NCBI RefSeq assembly: GCF_019264345.1
Contig: NZ_JAHVAO010000001.1
Span: 2,914,001 to 2,978,000, forward strand
Reading direction: 5' to 3'
DNA from: Marinobacter arenosus
GTDB taxonomy: Bacteria; Pseudomonadota; Gammaproteobacteria; Pseudomonadales; Oleiphilaceae
DNA: 64,000 nucleotides
A program made the position numbers and the translations under genes. Positions 34,806 through 42,679 of the stretch are shown one piece after another. Position 1 is the first letter of the stretch. Every line of letters begins with the position of its first letter. The notes under the pieces were generated by a model, which saw nothing but the letters and a program-made list of their open reading frames with translations, was not told where the DNA came from and searched no databases.

Positions 34806-35389
34806 TTCAGGTGCTGCTCCGCCCAGGCCAGGTCTTCCGGTGTGTTGATGTTGAAAAAATCATCCTCGCCAAAGATTACCAGAGTCTCGCCCTGGGCTTG
34901 TGTCCATTGGCGAATCTTGCGCACGCCATCGTTCAGGGCGGCCCTCAAGTCGTGTCGCAAGGCAACCTGCCAGCGGCCAAAGGTGGGTTGGGGCACCCGG
35001 CCACGGGTCGGGTCCGGCGTCGCCGCCAGGACCACGGGGGTGTTGTGCTCCGACAATCGCTCGGTCAGGTCCAGCGGGAAGGAAGGGGTGTCGGCGGCGA
35101 CACTGATCAGCCAGTCATAGCCGTGTTGGGCGGCCCAATCCATGCCGGCCAGCACACCTGCCAACGGACCCGCGTAGCCGGGAACCGAGTCGGCCACCAC
35201 GGGCAGCTCCAAATCCTCGAAACGACTCAGGTCCCCGTTGGCGTTTAACACCACGGCCTCGACCTGCGGCGTGATGCGATCGATCACGCGCTCGATGAGC
35301 GACTGATCGCCCAGCATCAACCGGCCTTTATCGCCACCGCCCATGCGGCTTGCCAGGCCACCGGCCAGAATGACCGCGCACTCCGTCAT
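34802..35389 (-). CDS. mobA: Molybdenum cofactor guanylyltransferase MobA
   Basis: 195 residues. The nucleotidyltransferase signature ILAGGLASRMGGGDKG is at residues 7-22, with further family blocks VLNANGDLSRF and YDWLISVAADTPSFP. It attaches GMP to molybdopterin, giving the bis-MGD form that formate dehydrogenase needs. It lies 12 bp after fdhD in the same unit. Confidence 0.93.
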   Translation of the reverse strand: MTECAVILAGGLASRMGGGDKGRLMLGDQSLIERVIDRITPQVEAVVLNANGDLSRFEDLELPVVADSVPGYAGPLAGVLAGMDWAAQHGYDWLISVAADTPSFPLDLTERLSEHNTPVVLAATPDPTRGRVPQPTFGRWQVALRHDLRAALNDGVRKIRQWTQAQGETLVIFGEDDFFNINTPEDLAWAEQHLK

Positions 35390-35401
35390 GCTCCCATCCT
35401 C

Positions 35402-36271
35402 TCAATCATGCTGCGCGCCTTTTCGACGCAATTTCCTGTCTTCATCGGGAACCTGGGACAAGTCCTGGTCGTAGACCAGCCGATGCTGGCCACTCAGGCA
35501 GGTGAATTTCTTGCCGCGCATTCGCCCGATCAGGGTCAACCCGACCTGCCGCGCAATATCAACACCCCAGGCGGTGAAGCCGGACCGGCTGATCAGGGTG
35601 GGAATGCCCATCAGAGCCGTCTTGATCACCATTTCGGAGGTGAGGCGGCCCGTGGTGTAGAGGACTTTATCGGCCGCGGGGATGCCGTTCAGGTGCATCC
35701 AGCCGGCGATCTTGTCGACCGCGTTATGGCGCCCGACGTCCTCCATGTAAGCAAGAACCTCAAGCCCGTGGCACAGGGCGGTGCCATGGATGGCGCCGGT
35801 CTCCATGTACAGGCTGGGCGTGTGGTTGATCTGGTAGGAAAGGTCGTAAAAGGTGCTGGTGTGAACGGGTGTGTCCGGCAGGGAAAGTCCCTCAAGCCCG
35901 GCCATCATGTCACCAAACACCGTGCCCACGGCGCAGCCGGAGGTCCGGGTTTTCTTTTCCAGCTTGTGCTCGACATCGGTAACCCCCGCGGTGCGAACGA
36001 CCGCAACCTCCAGCTCCTCGTCAAAGTCGATTTTCGTGACTTCGTCGGTCTCTTTCAACATCCCCTGATTCAGGAGAAAGCCAAGGGCGAGGTACTCCGG
36101 ATGGTCGCCGATGGTCATGGCGGTGACGATCTCCTGACTGTTCAGGTAGATGGTCAGAGGGCGTTCTTCAATCACGGCGATCGATTTGGCTTGCCCGGTT
36201 TCATCAACGCCCTCGACGGTGCGGGATAGCCGGGGGTCGGTCGGATTGGGCAGAAGAGATGCAATCGTCAT
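35402..36271 (-). CDS. fdhD: Formate dehydrogenase sulfurtransferase/accessory protein FdhD
   Basis: 289 residues from the ATG at 36271; a longer frame to 36403 would overlap the tupA end. FdhD moves sulfur from a cysteine desulfurase to the bis-MGD metal centre. The blocks EYLALGFLLNQGML, EDVGRHNAVDKIAG and LYTTGRLTSEMVIK are diagnostic. The functional cysteine is Cys113 in RTSGCAVGTVFGD. The CxxC pair of E. coli FdhD is reduced here to a single cysteine (position 116 is Gly), which may be usual for this subgroup. It is located between the tungstate transporter and mobA. Confidence 0.93.
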   Translation of the reverse strand: MTIASLLPNPTDPRLSRTVEGVDETGQAKSIAVIEERPLTIYLNSQEIVTAMTIGDHPEYLALGFLLNQGMLKETDEVTKIDFDEELEVAVVRTAGVTDVEHKLEKKTRTSGCAVGTVFGDMMAGLEGLSLPDTPVHTSTFYDLSYQINHTPSLYMETGAIHGTALCHGLEVLAYMEDVGRHNAVDKIAGWMHLNGIPAADKVLYTTGRLTSEMVIKTALMGIPTLISRSGFTAWGVDIARQVGLTLIGRMRGKKFTCLSGQHRLVYDQDLSQVPDEDRKLRRKGAQHD

Positions 36272-36318
36272 GGCTGTTGTACCCTTTTCGGAAGTTCGGT
36301 CACCGGAGTCTGGATCGT

Positions 36319-37116
36319 TTAGTCGGCGTTTGGGAAAAACAACTGCTTGCCCTGAACCTGATAGCCGGAAATGGCGCTTTGACCGGCTTCGGACAACAAC
36401 CACGTGGCGAAGGCCTCAGCCGACTCTCGATGCACATTCGGGCACTTTTCCCGGCTCACGGGAATCACGCCGTACTGGTTGAAAAGCGCCGGGTTTCCCT
36501 CGAATAGAATGGTGCCGTCCTGTTTGTTGGCGAACGCAATCCAGGTGGCTCTGTCCGTCAGTACATAGGCGCCCAGGCTTATGCCGGTATTCAAAGTGGC
36601 TCCCATACCACTGCCGGTTTCAAGGTACCACTGACCGGAGCCGGCGTCAGGGTCAATCTTCGCTTCTTTCCACAGTGACCGTTCTTTTTTATGGGTTCCG
36701 GAATCATCGCCGCGCGAGGCAAATTTGGCACCGGCTTGCGTGATTCGCCTCAGGGCATCGGTGACGTTCGGCGCTTGCCCCACCCTGGCCGGATCGGCCT
36801 TTGGCCCGATGATGACAAAGTCGTTGTACATGAGGTCGCGGCGGTAGTCGCCATAGCCATCGGCCACGAATTTTTCTTCCGCCGACTTGGCGTGAACCAG
36901 GAGCACGTCCCCATCACAGCGCCGGGCGTTTTTGATGGCCTGTCCTGTACCCACGGCAACAACGTTAACCTTGATTCCCGTGTCCTTCTCCAATTTCGGC
37001 AACAGGTAGTCGTACAGGCCGCTGTTTTGAGTTGACGTGGTGGACTGAACGATGATGGTGTCGGCCAACGTGTTGGCGCTGAATACCAGTGCGACGAAGG
37101 TGATCAGGAGTTTCAT
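36319..37116 (-). CDS. tupA: Tungstate ABC transporter substrate-binding protein (TupA-like)
   Basis: 265 residues with a signal peptide (MKLLITFVALVFSANTLA). The TTSTQNSGL segment at about residues 26-34 is the oxyanion-binding signature of TupA proteins, and GDVLLVHAKSAEEKFV and FASRGDDSGTHKKE are further family blocks. TupA binds tungstate much more tightly than molybdate in characterised members. It is the third gene of a tupB-tupC-tupA order and precedes fdhD. Confidence 0.88.
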   Translation of the reverse strand: MKLLITFVALVFSANTLADTIIVQSTTSTQNSGLYDYLLPKLEKDTGIKVNVVAVGTGQAIKNARRCDGDVLLVHAKSAEEKFVADGYGDYRRDLMYNDFVIIGPKADPARVGQAPNVTDALRRITQAGAKFASRGDDSGTHKKERSLWKEAKIDPDAGSGQWYLETGSGMGATLNTGISLGAYVLTDRATWIAFANKQDGTILFEGNPALFNQYGVIPVSREKCPNVHRESAEAFATWLLSEAGQSAISGYQVQGKQLFFPNAD

Positions 37117-37125
37117 GGTTGTCCT

Positions 37126-37836
37126 CTAGCACAGGATGTCGCCGGCCAAGTAGGCTTCAGCCATTCGGGTTTGTGGCGCGTTGAAGAACTGGTCAGCCGG
37201 GCACTGGTCCGTGACCTGGCCATCGGAGAGAAATATGATCTCGTCGGCCAGACGTCTGGCCTGGCATTGGTCGTGGCTGACGAGGACAACCTTGGTTCCG
37301 CAGGCGCTCTGGGCTTTGACCAGCGATTCAATGAGCAGTACCGATGCCGGGTCGAGGCTCGCCGTCGCCTCATCCAGCAACAATAACGCAGGCTTACTCA
37401 TCAGCGCCCGAGCGAGAACGAGTCGCTGTTGTTCGCCACCCGACAGCATCCGAGCCGGCTGGTCGGCCCGGTCGGCCAGGTTGACGGACTCCAGGGCCTG
37501 GATCAAACGGCGTGGATCGGTCTTCGCAAGGTCGGGGGCCGCAAAGGCCAGATTCTGCGCCACGGTCCGGCGCAGCAATACCGGTTGCTGGAAAACCATG
37601 GCCTGGCCCTCTCGGCTTTCGGCTACCGACAGGGAGCCCAGCGTGATCAATCCCTGGTCCGGCGTGACCAGCCCGTGGAGACAGCGCAGGAACATGGTCT
37701 TGCCCGCGCCGTTCGGGCCCATAATGACCGTCACACCCGGTTCGCTGATTTCCAGGTTTATTCCCTGCAGCACGGTCCGGTCGCCCTTGATGAGGCGCAG
37801 ATCGCTGATGCATATCGGTAAGAGTGAACTAGGCAT
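37126..37836 (-). CDS. tupC: Tungstate ABC transporter ATP-binding protein (TupC-like)
   Basis: 236 residues from the ATG at 37836, which overlaps the tupB end by 8 bases; a longer form to 37860 is possible. It is a standard ABC ATPase: Walker A GPNGAGKT, signature LSGGEQQRLVLARAL, Walker B LLLLDEATASLDP and switch His in VLVSHDQ. It energises tungstate import with TupB. No extra regulatory C-terminal domain of the ModC type is present. Confidence 0.88.
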   Translation of the reverse strand: MPSSLLPICISDLRLIKGDRTVLQGINLEISEPGVTVIMGPNGAGKTMFLRCLHGLVTPDQGLITLGSLSVAESREGQAMVFQQPVLLRRTVAQNLAFAAPDLAKTDPRRLIQALESVNLADRADQPARMLSGGEQQRLVLARALMSKPALLLLDEATASLDPASVLLIESLVKAQSACGTKVVLVSHDQCQARRLADEIIFLSDGQVTDQCPADQFFNAPQTRMAEAYLAGDILC

Positions 37837-38524
37837 ATTGGTGCTTCGCTGCGTATTCACGGACGCCGATCACCAGAGCGTTGACCAGCAGAGAAAGGGT
37901 TAGCAACACCGCACCAAGGCCCAGGGCAAGGGTCAGGTTGCCCTTCGAGGTTTCCAGCGCAATGGCGGTGGTCATCACCCGGGTCAGATGATCAATATTA
38001 CCGCCCACGATAATGACGGCGCCAACCTCTGCGATGGCGCGACCGAAGCCGGCCAGAATGCAGGTGGTCAGCGCATAGCGCGCGTCCACCAGGTAGGCCA
38101 CCACCGCACGGTATCCGGTGATACCCATCGAATAAAACGTATCGCTGTACTCCTGGTGCAGGTGCTCAATCACCTGGTTCGACAGGGCCGCGATAATCGG
38201 GGTAATCAGCACCACCTGAGCGATGATCATGGCAGATGGGGTATACAGCAGCCCGAGCCAGCCCAGCGGCCCCGATCGCGACAGCAGCAAATACACCATC
38301 AGTCCCACCACCACCGGCGGCATTCCCATCAGGGCGTTCAGTAGAAGGATGGAAAATTTGCGGCCCGGGAACTTGGAGATCGCCAGGTACGTCCCCAGCG
38401 GCAAACCGATGATGGCGGAGATCACCAGCGCGGTGAGGCTGACGCGAATGGACAGCCAGAGGATTTCGAACAGATCCGCGTCAAGCGTAACGATCAGTCG
38501 AAGGGCTTCAGCCAATGCATCCAT
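37829..38524 (-). CDS. tupB: Tungstate ABC transporter permease (TupB-like)
   Basis: 231 residues with about five or six membrane helices, for example ISALIGLPLGTYL-like near residues 37-48 and a long VLLTLSLLVNALVIGV near the C-terminus. The EAA-type loop is in GYRAVVAYLVDARYALTTCILAGFGRAIAEVGAVIIVGGN. It is the first gene of the seven-gene leftward unit that runs to moeA. Confidence 0.88.
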   Translation of the reverse strand: MDALAEALRLIVTLDADLFEILWLSIRVSLTALVISAIIGLPLGTYLAISKFPGRKFSILLLNALMGMPPVVVGLMVYLLLSRSGPLGWLGLLYTPSAMIIAQVVLITPIIAALSNQVIEHLHQEYSDTFYSMGITGYRAVVAYLVDARYALTTCILAGFGRAIAEVGAVIIVGGNIDHLTRVMTTAIALETSKGNLTLALGLGAVLLTLSLLVNALVIGVREYAAKHQYA

Positions 38525-38823
38525 TTAAACGGATAGTCCTGAATTGGTACATCGAAGATTCAAGCCTCTTTGTCCCGGATCCGCAAGTGTTGAACGTACT
38601 CAACCTGAGTGGGAACCGCGCCGTGGCGATCTTGCGAGTCCGGGTACGCCTAATGCTGAACAAATCATGGCAGGGCCTGAAATGGTCGACGCTTATTGTT
38701 TTACGTTAACTCTAAAGCTACAGATGTTGGTGATGGGAGGGAAGTAGTACTTTGATTAAAACTGGATAGAGGGGGAGGTGACCTCTCCCCAAACTCCGTG
38801 GACTCTGGTGAGACGTTTATCGA
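38525..38823. other. Intergenic region upstream of tupB
   Basis: 299 bp between the end of the O-antigen ligase gene and tupB, both leftward. It should hold the tup operon promoter. No ModE-type box or clear terminator was found. A near-palindrome lies at 38771-38790 (GGGGGAGGTG/ACCTCTCCCC). Short overlapping rightward ORFs here look spurious. Confidence 0.5.
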
Positions 38824-40065
38824 TCAATCATGATCGCCAGATCTTGAGGCCGTTTTTTGTGTTGCAGCCGAATACACCGCACAAAAGGCTAAGGGCGCCC
38901 AAAAAAGAACCCAGTCAGGCCTTGGCGACGATAAGAAACGGATGGTATCCGTTACGTTAATCGAAACAACCAACAGCACCAGCGCCAACATCCCTACGCG
39001 CACCTCCAATGGTTCCTGCGTCATTAATGCGAGTTTGAGGGTCAAAGAGCCGATAATCACGCCAACCAACATCAGAGCGGGGACCCCGCCAACCAGCAGT
39101 GCCTGAAGGAAAATGTTATGAGTATGATCAAACGTCACGCCGACACTTGTTGCAAGATCCTTCCCGGGAAGCGTATCGCTGAAGGACGTCGCCTGTCCCA
39201 CGCCAAATGTCCAGAATGACGAAGCGTGCTGAATGACTGCCGTCCAGATTTCCAGCCGATAGGAGAGCCCTCGATCACTGGCCTTTTCTACAATCGATTC
39301 ATAAGCGCCAGAAAACCATAACGAGGCGGCAAGGCCCACCAGCAGACCGCTTCCCCAGAGAAAAAGACTCTTTCTGTTCGCGGTTTTTATGGAAATACTG
39401 AACAGCAGTAGCCCAAACAGCAGAACGGCGGCTCCTATCGGACCTCGGCTTTGTGAGAGCACAACGAACAAAAATACCAGGGCGCCCGAAATAACCAGAA
39501 GAGTCCAGTCACGTAGCCCCACTCGATTTTTTGCCAGTAAGAACCCAATGGCTCCAAAAGCCCACATCACCAGCAATGTCGAGGCACCCCGGATCGGATG
39601 ATCAAGGAAGCCTGCGCCGGTGATCCTTTGAGAAAAATCCCCGGCCACGACATAGGCTGCAACCGGGAGTAGAGCGGCCAGGCCCGAGGTTAACGCAAAG
39701 CTCCGACCCATCGTACAAGGGTTGGCGATCCAGTATCGGCAAGCGATCGTGATCGCGAGTAAGAAAAGAACGATCTCTAATCCCCAGCGAAGCCGACGAA
39801 AATCCTGATAACCGCTAACGTCACTTAGAAGGAACGAGTTAACGACCAAATAACCAACCAGGATCATCATTGCCAGTATTGGGAAAGACAAAAATTCACT
39901 GGGTAGCTTTCGTTTGTAGACATAATAAAAAGCTAACGGAAGCGACAACCCAAAGAAAAAGAAACGAGCAATTTCTGCCCAGGGGAACAGTATTGAACAT
40001 GCGAAAAACAACAAGATGGCTGTGGCGACAAGACCCTCCAGCCTTCTCAGGATAAAATCATTCAT
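38824..40065 (-). CDS. O-antigen ligase / Wzy-type polymerase family membrane protein
   Basis: 413 residues with about eleven membrane helices. The large periplasmic loop near residues 260-340 contains the Wzy_C-type signature around LSYRLEIWTAVIQ and FDHTHNIFLQALLVGG, with the HNxxL motif. Such proteins join O-antigen to lipid A-core or polymerise repeat units. Codon use is visibly more AT-rich than in the flanking clusters. It overlaps the glycosyltransferase gene upstream by eight bases and is the last gene of a three-gene unit. Confidence 0.85.
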   Translation of the reverse strand: MNDFILRRLEGLVATAILLFFACSILFPWAEIARFFFFGLSLPLAFYYVYKRKLPSEFLSFPILAMMILVGYLVVNSFLLSDVSGYQDFRRLRWGLEIVLFLLAITIACRYWIANPCTMGRSFALTSGLAALLPVAAYVVAGDFSQRITGAGFLDHPIRGASTLLVMWAFGAIGFLLAKNRVGLRDWTLLVISGALVFLFVVLSQSRGPIGAAVLLFGLLLFSISIKTANRKSLFLWGSGLLVGLAASLWFSGAYESIVEKASDRGLSYRLEIWTAVIQHASSFWTFGVGQATSFSDTLPGKDLATSVGVTFDHTHNIFLQALLVGGVPALMLVGVIIGSLTLKLALMTQEPLEVRVGMLALVLLVVSINVTDTIRFLSSPRPDWVLFWAPLAFCAVYSAATQKTASRSGDHD

Positions 40066-40798
40066 CGAGCAAGCCTTTGGCTACTGCAATTAACTCGTCA
40101 GCGGATAAAGAAAGGTCGATCATTTCCGAGGATTGGGGTGTGCTGGAGAAGAACTCGCAGGCAAAGACAGGTCCATTGCCCCTGTATTTAATCCCTGAGT
40201 AATGAACGGGTATAAAAAAATGGCTTGGCAAAATCGTTGCGGTCTTGTCAGTGGACGACATCAAGGCCTCTGTGAATGCGCCGGGCCCTGTCAATTTCCA
40301 CGCGGGCATGTAATGCCACCCCTTTCTCGAAAAAGAAAACCTTCTTGGCCAGTGCTCGAGATTTGATAGATCCTCAACGATGCTCTGAATGACGGGGTGT
40401 TGAGGAGCGCAACCGACGTACCCGTTTGCGACCAGCCCCGGTCGGCTATATTCATTTTCCCAGGCTGCAAAAAGATCACACTCCAATAACCAGTCAGGCA
40501 GCGTTTTCAAACATACCGAGTCAGCATCAAGGGCTATTCCGCCCTCAGCCATAAGAATCTCCCATCTCATGAGATCGGCAATCGCAGCGTATTGCCCTCC
40601 GACCTCCAGGACATGCTCCATTAAATGTTTCGTCTTCCAGGGAAGATCATGAAGATCATCGTTATCCCAAACCTTTACGTCAAAACCCTCGTGCATCCTT
40701 TGCCAGGTTTCGATGCAGGCGTTGGGACGAAGCTTGTCGTCACCGACCCAGATGAAATGGAGTTTTTTCGGGATTTTCTGCTTATTTTCCGCCATCAA
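40058..40798 (-). CDS. Glycosyltransferase with DXD motif (GT32-like)
   Basis: 246 residues. Starts with KIPKKLHFIWVGDDKLRP, the typical opening of capsular-polysaccharide/OCH1-type sugar transferases. The metal-nucleotide-sugar DXD motif is in GGIALDADSVCL. It probably adds a sugar to lipopolysaccharide core or O-antigen in the cytoplasm. The sugar is unknown. It overlaps both neighbouring genes by a few bases. Confidence 0.82.
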   Translation of the reverse strand: MMAENKQKIPKKLHFIWVGDDKLRPNACIETWQRMHEGFDVKVWDNDDLHDLPWKTKHLMEHVLEVGGQYAAIADLMRWEILMAEGGIALDADSVCLKTLPDWLLECDLFAAWENEYSRPGLVANGYVGCAPQHPVIQSIVEDLSNLEHWPRRFSFSRKGWHYMPAWKLTGPGAFTEALMSSTDKTATILPSHFFIPVHYSGIKYRGNGPVFACEFFSSTPQSSEMIDLSLSADELIAVAKGLLDE

Positions 40799-41571
40799 AC
40801 GGTTCTTTCGTTACGAACAGGGCTGGGTTGGCCGGAATGATAGATCCGGAATTTCAGGTTATGAAGAAAGCGACGAGTGTTTTCAGTGAGCGAAAACAGC
40901 TCCCTTCTAGTCCTTGTTGAAAGGGTTCTTTTCGGTTTGTCCTCGTAGCCAATCATGGAGTCGAAAAGATAATCGTGTTTTATACATTCGGGTACAGTCC
41001 CGAAGCATTCCACATTATTTACCCAGAAACGGTCCATATACATATCAACAGCAAGATACCATTCGTCGGCGTTTGCGATGAGCTTGTGGGCACCTTTGGG
41101 CGTTAAATAGTAACCCATAGCACTCATCGGGCCCTTGGTATATTTGACGATGGCCAGGTTGCCATAGGAAGCGTAGGGGAAAACCTTATGGTGCTTTGTC
41201 TTGTTTTTGAAAAGGCGAACACATTCAATTCGGTCGTCAAGTTTACCCGCCACGTCCAGAAACTCGCCGAATCTTTCGCCGACTACGGTAACGTCGTCCT
41301 CTAACACAATTACGGGTTCACCAAGCTCCAGGCACCGCTTCCAGACAAGGAAGTGGCTTGCGAAGCACCCCAGTTGTCCAAGGCTCAAAGAATCACCCTT
41401 TCTCTTTTGTCTCAGCCGATCGTCATAGCGCTCGAACAGAGGGTGATTCTGTTTTCTTCCATTGATTGCAGCAAATCGTTCAGCGACGAGACCCATTTCA
41501 CTAAGCTGTCGCGAGATATGCTCCCATCTGTCCTTGGCGTCGTCGATGTTGATCACAATGATTCTGGTCAC
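40795..41571 (-). CDS. Glycosyltransferase family 25 (LPS biosynthesis)
   Basis: 258 residues. The N-terminus IIVINIDDAKDRWEHISRQL is the GT25 opening motif. VIVLEDDVTVV carries the acidic EDD metal-binding site, and MSAMGYYLTPKGAHKLI is a further family block. GT25 enzymes add galactose-like sugars to lipooligosaccharide. It is the first gene of the leftward glycan unit. Confidence 0.87.
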   Translation of the reverse strand: MTRIIVINIDDAKDRWEHISRQLSEMGLVAERFAAINGRKQNHPLFERYDDRLRQKRKGDSLSLGQLGCFASHFLVWKRCLELGEPVIVLEDDVTVVGERFGEFLDVAGKLDDRIECVRLFKNKTKHHKVFPYASYGNLAIVKYTKGPMSAMGYYLTPKGAHKLIANADEWYLAVDMYMDRFWVNNVECFGTVPECIKHDYLFDSMIGYEDKPKRTLSTRTRRELFSLTENTRRFLHNLKFRIYHSGQPSPVRNERTV

Positions 41572-41904
41572 AAGGCCTTACTCGCTTCCGTACGATTCAT
41601 CAAAGCTGACTTGTAGCCCTCTAGCTTAACCGTTCCCGTTTTATAGGGCGCATCTTATCAGAGGGCGATGAGCGGAAATAACGATTTCCTTAGCGCAGAG
41701 CATAGCATTCGGAAGAGCACCAAGGCGGGCCGGGGATTCAGGACGACTGCCACGACTGATCGGTAGCTTGGCGTCCATGATATGTCCACTGCGGTTGAAC
41801 GTTGGTTTTATTCTTCTGGGCCGTGCATCGAAAAGGCTACCAAAGGTGTTTGAGAGTTGCCGAGGGAAATGTCGCTATTGCGAAAGGGGGGGGCGAGTAA
41901 AAAA
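41572..41904. other. Intergenic region between the glycan genes and tRNA-Arg
   Basis: 333 bp with no convincing gene. It should contain the promoter of the leftward glycan unit. A rightward ORF from 41768 crosses the tRNA and is rejected. No repeat of the tRNA 3' end was spotted here. Confidence 0.5.
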
Positions 41905-41981
<77 letters not shown>

Positions 41982-42215
41982 AACGAACGTTGACGGCAGT
42001 GCGTCAATTTCGAGTGCGCAATCTTACGTGCGAAGCTCCCGTCTGTCCAGCCCTTCCCGCCGATCCGTCGTTTCCATCCGTTACGGTTGGTCGACAGCAA
42101 AATCCGGAGTCTGAGTAAAAGATGTTTCCTGTTTATGACGATTTCGAAACGGCGTGAATTATGTAGAGTCGGGCGTCAGTCCTTTATATCAATTCTGCAT
42201 AGTATCTTGAGCTTC

Positions 42216-42254
42216 TAATTCCTTTTGAATTAAAAATCCCCTCGAAAGTCAAAA
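42216..42254 (+). promoter_or_regulatory. Candidate AlgU(sigma-E)-type promoter with overlapping dyad
   Basis: GAATTA at 42227-42232, a 16 bp spacer, then TCAAAA at 42249-42254, compared with the GAACTT-N16/17-TCTGA/TCAAA consensus. The -35 match is 4 of 6. The -35 is one arm of the dyad TAATTC-N5-GAATTA. A weaker alternative is GAACCA...CCTGA near 42575-42600. Confidence 0.25.
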
Positions 42255-42443
42255 ATCTGCCGCAATCACGCCGCGTGTTTCTGGCCTGCTTTCACAGTTC
42301 ATTCCTCTCAAAACATAAGTTTGCACCCCTCTGTGTATCCGTTAGGGCCACAGCAACATCGAATACATGTCAGCGTCGGAAACTCAAAAAAATTATCCTT
42401 TTGTAACAGGAGTTTAAGGTTTTGTTTCTGTACGTTTTTGCAC

Positions 42444-42461
42444 TGTAACGCTGCGGTTACA
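42444..42461. promoter_or_regulatory. Inverted repeat TGTAAC-N6-GTTACA in the algD leader
   Basis: A perfect 6 bp dyad about 220 bp upstream of algD. It could be a regulator site or a small hairpin in the leader RNA. Confidence 0.3.
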
Positions 42462-42679
42462 CCCGACTTCAAGCGTGGTTCGGGTGATCTCGGAGCGGGT
42501 TCGGATTTCCGGGAATTCCCTGAGATAGCCGATTCCAGCGATGTGCTTTTCCAGGCAACACGTTGGAAATGGCGAACCAAAACAGGCGATCGAGCCTGAA
42601 AGCGACGGAAACCAGACGGTGGTCCGGTAAACACGTCAAATACATGAATCGTTGGTGTAACGGAAAGAGGACAACTGGG

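Larger units (their letters stand above)
41982..42679. promoter_or_regulatory. Long algD leader/regulatory region
   Basis: 698 bp without a credible gene, much more AT-rich than the coding DNA around it. This size is typical for algD control regions, which bind several regulators far upstream. Dyads are seen at 42216-42232 (TAATTC/GAATTA) and 42444-42461 (TGTAAC/GTTACA). A possible extracytoplasmic-sigma promoter lies at 42227-42254. No exact AlgR box was found. Confidence 0.6.

Noticed and set aside
38515-38747. Two overlapping short rightward frames in the tup upstream region
   Set aside because: No ribosome site, no recognisable sequence, and they overlap each other in the region where the tupB promoter must be.
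38771-38790. GGGGGAGGTG/ACCTCTCCCC as a terminator or operator
   Set aside because: The two arms do not pair cleanly (one base out of register) and no T tract follows, so it is mentioned only as a near-palindrome.
42318-42661. Upstream in-frame starts for algD and a short frame at 42321
   Set aside because: AlgD of 436 residues from 42680 matches the family length and has AGAGGA before it. The upstream frames have no homology and lie in the AT-rich leader.
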